Shown here piece after piece: positions 31,504-32,063 of a DNA stretch of 32,063 nucleotides. The notes under the pieces are model-generated. The model was not told the origin of the DNA, did not search any database, and saw only the letters and a program-made list of their open reading frames with translations. Both the position numbers and the translations under genes were made by a program. Origin of the DNA: an uncultured Oscillospiraceae bacterium. Its GTDB lineage: Bacteria; Bacillota; Clostridia; Oscillospirales; Oscillospiraceae. Position 1 is the first letter of the stretch. Every line of letters starts with the position of its first letter. The stretch is from positions 1 to 32,063 of the forward strand of contig CAADVN010000112.1 in the NCBI GenBank assembly GCA_900752445.1, written 5' to 3'.

Positions 31504-32063
31504 ATGCACAAGTGCAACGACTCAGACTGGCGCGACAAGCTGGAGTGCTGCCATATGAACGTGATAAAGCCCTGTGATCACGACTGCAACAACACTCGCG
31601 GCTGCAAGCATGTCTGCTGTGTGAGCGGCCCCACCGGGCCCACAGGCGCAACTGGGCCGACCGGTCCGACCGGGCCTACCGGCGCGACTGGAGCGACCGG
31701 CCCCACCGGACCTACCGGCGCTACAGGCGCTACCGGCGCGGGCATTGATACGATAGAGCAGTTCGTCCCCGGTACGCCCTACTCAATAGGGGACTTGGTG
31801 TACTATAGCGGGGCGCTGTACGATGTAAATACGAACAATCCACGTGGCATTCCTGGTATCTCGCCGGATTTCACGCTTGTCACCGTGACCGGCCCGACCG
31901 GCGCAACAGGAGCTGTCGGCCCGACAGGTCCTACAGGCCCGACTGGCGCTACAGGTGCAACGGGCGCTACTGGAGCAGTGGGCCCCACCGGCCCGAGCGG
32001 GACCGGCCCGACCGGCCCCACCGGCCCCACGGGCCCCACGGGCGCTGTCGGCGCGACCGGCCC
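31504..32063 (+). CDS. Collagen-like GXT-repeat protein, probable exosporium/BclA-like, 3' end outside window
   Basis: Start ATG at 31504 after AAGGGAG; the frame is open to the end of the window. Residues 1-39 form a Cys-rich head (C4, C15, C16, C24, C28, C33, C38, C39). Then come two G-P-T/G-A-T collagen-like tracts (about residues 42-79 and from about 127 on). Between them is a non-repeat module containing PYSIGDLVYYSGALYDV and GIPGISPDF, which resembles the small CBM5/12-type carbohydrate-binding fold. The second tract has one break in register (PSGTGPTG). Thr-rich GPT/GAT repeats are the usual glycosylated, triple-helical stalks of BclA-like spore-surface filaments. A phage tail-fibre origin is the alternative, but the SigK-like promoter favours a spore protein. 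Confidence 0.85.
   Translation, partial: MHKCNDSDWRDKLECCHMNVIKPCDHDCNNTRGCKHVCCVSGPTGPTGATGPTGPTGPTGATGATGPTGPTGATGATGAGIDTIEQFVPGTPYSIGDLVYYSGALYDVNTNNPRGIPGISPDFTLVTVTGPTGATGAVGPTGPTGPTGATGATGATGAVGPTGPSGTGPTGPTGPTGPTGAVGATG

Noticed and set aside
31629..32063. Tandem repeats resembling a CRISPR or satellite array
   Set aside because: The nine-base periodicity encodes in-frame Gly-X-Thr triplets of a collagen-like protein; there are no spacers.

Overview
The window looks like the chromosome of an anaerobic, spore-forming Clostridia-class Firmicute of the gut type (Oscillospirales-like; the taxon is inferred from gene content, not from any marker gene). Pointers are a SPOCS/LysM spore-envelope protein, a SpoIID-like protein, a collagen-like protein behind a SigK-type promoter, a ferredoxin-linked 2-oxoacid oxidoreductase, rubrerythrin, and a phosphorylase for mucin or milk-glycan disaccharides. 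Coding sequence is G/C-rich at third positions. Promoters and terminators are AT-rich and easy to see. No phage, CRISPR, rRNA or tRNA gene was seen.

Layout. 1-2.2 kb: 3' end of a SPOCS/LysM gene, then a YebC/PmpR-family gene. 2.2-5.7 kb: a five-gene operon of an uncharacterised P-loop ATPase plus the four subunits of a VorDBAC-type 2-oxoacid:ferredoxin oxidoreductase. 5.7-7.3 kb: a convergent D-aminoacylase-like amidohydrolase. 7.3-13.7 kb: a metabolic block with a BaiCD/enoate-reductase-like flavoprotein behind a structured leader, a YkvI-like transporter, a ketopantoate-reductase-like dehydrogenase and a divergent IlvD-type dehydratase. 13.7-17.8 kb: housekeeping genes (RarD-like transporter, DUF3048 lipoprotein, UPF0340 protein, SecG, a tiny lipoprotein, rubrerythrin). 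17.8-20.6 kb: lysine/diaminopimelate genes asd-dapA-dapB on the minus strand. 20.6-21.6 kb: a non-coding island with MITE/REP-like palindromes next to a decayed ABC-exporter gene. 21.7-24.4 kb: SpoIID-like protein and queA. 24.5-31.4 kb: an AraC regulator divergent from an ABC sugar importer, a tiny membrane protein and a GH112 galacto-N-biose/lacto-N-biose phosphorylase. 31.4 kb to the end: the start of a collagen-like spore-surface protein.

How they work together. The 24.5-31.4 kb locus reads as a self-contained system: the cupin-AraC protein senses a ligand, a lipoprotein binder and two permeases import a beta-1,3-galactosyl-HexNAc disaccharide, and GH112 phosphorolyses it to galactose-1-phosphate and HexNAc. 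No ATPase subunit is encoded here, so one must be shared from elsewhere. The intergenic region has candidate AraC sites spaced exactly two helical turns apart. The Vor operon would connect 2-oxoacids from amino-acid catabolism to reduced ferredoxin. The 7.4-13.7 kb block may take up and reduce or dehydrate a small unsaturated or hydroxy acid; that is inference.

Most worth following up: the AraC/GH112 control region and its small membrane protein, the competing-helix leader in front of the flavoprotein, the divergent IlvD and dehydrogenase pair, two places where divergent promoters share one -35 box, the repeat island beside the ABC-exporter pseudogene, and the SigK-like promoter of the collagen-like gene.
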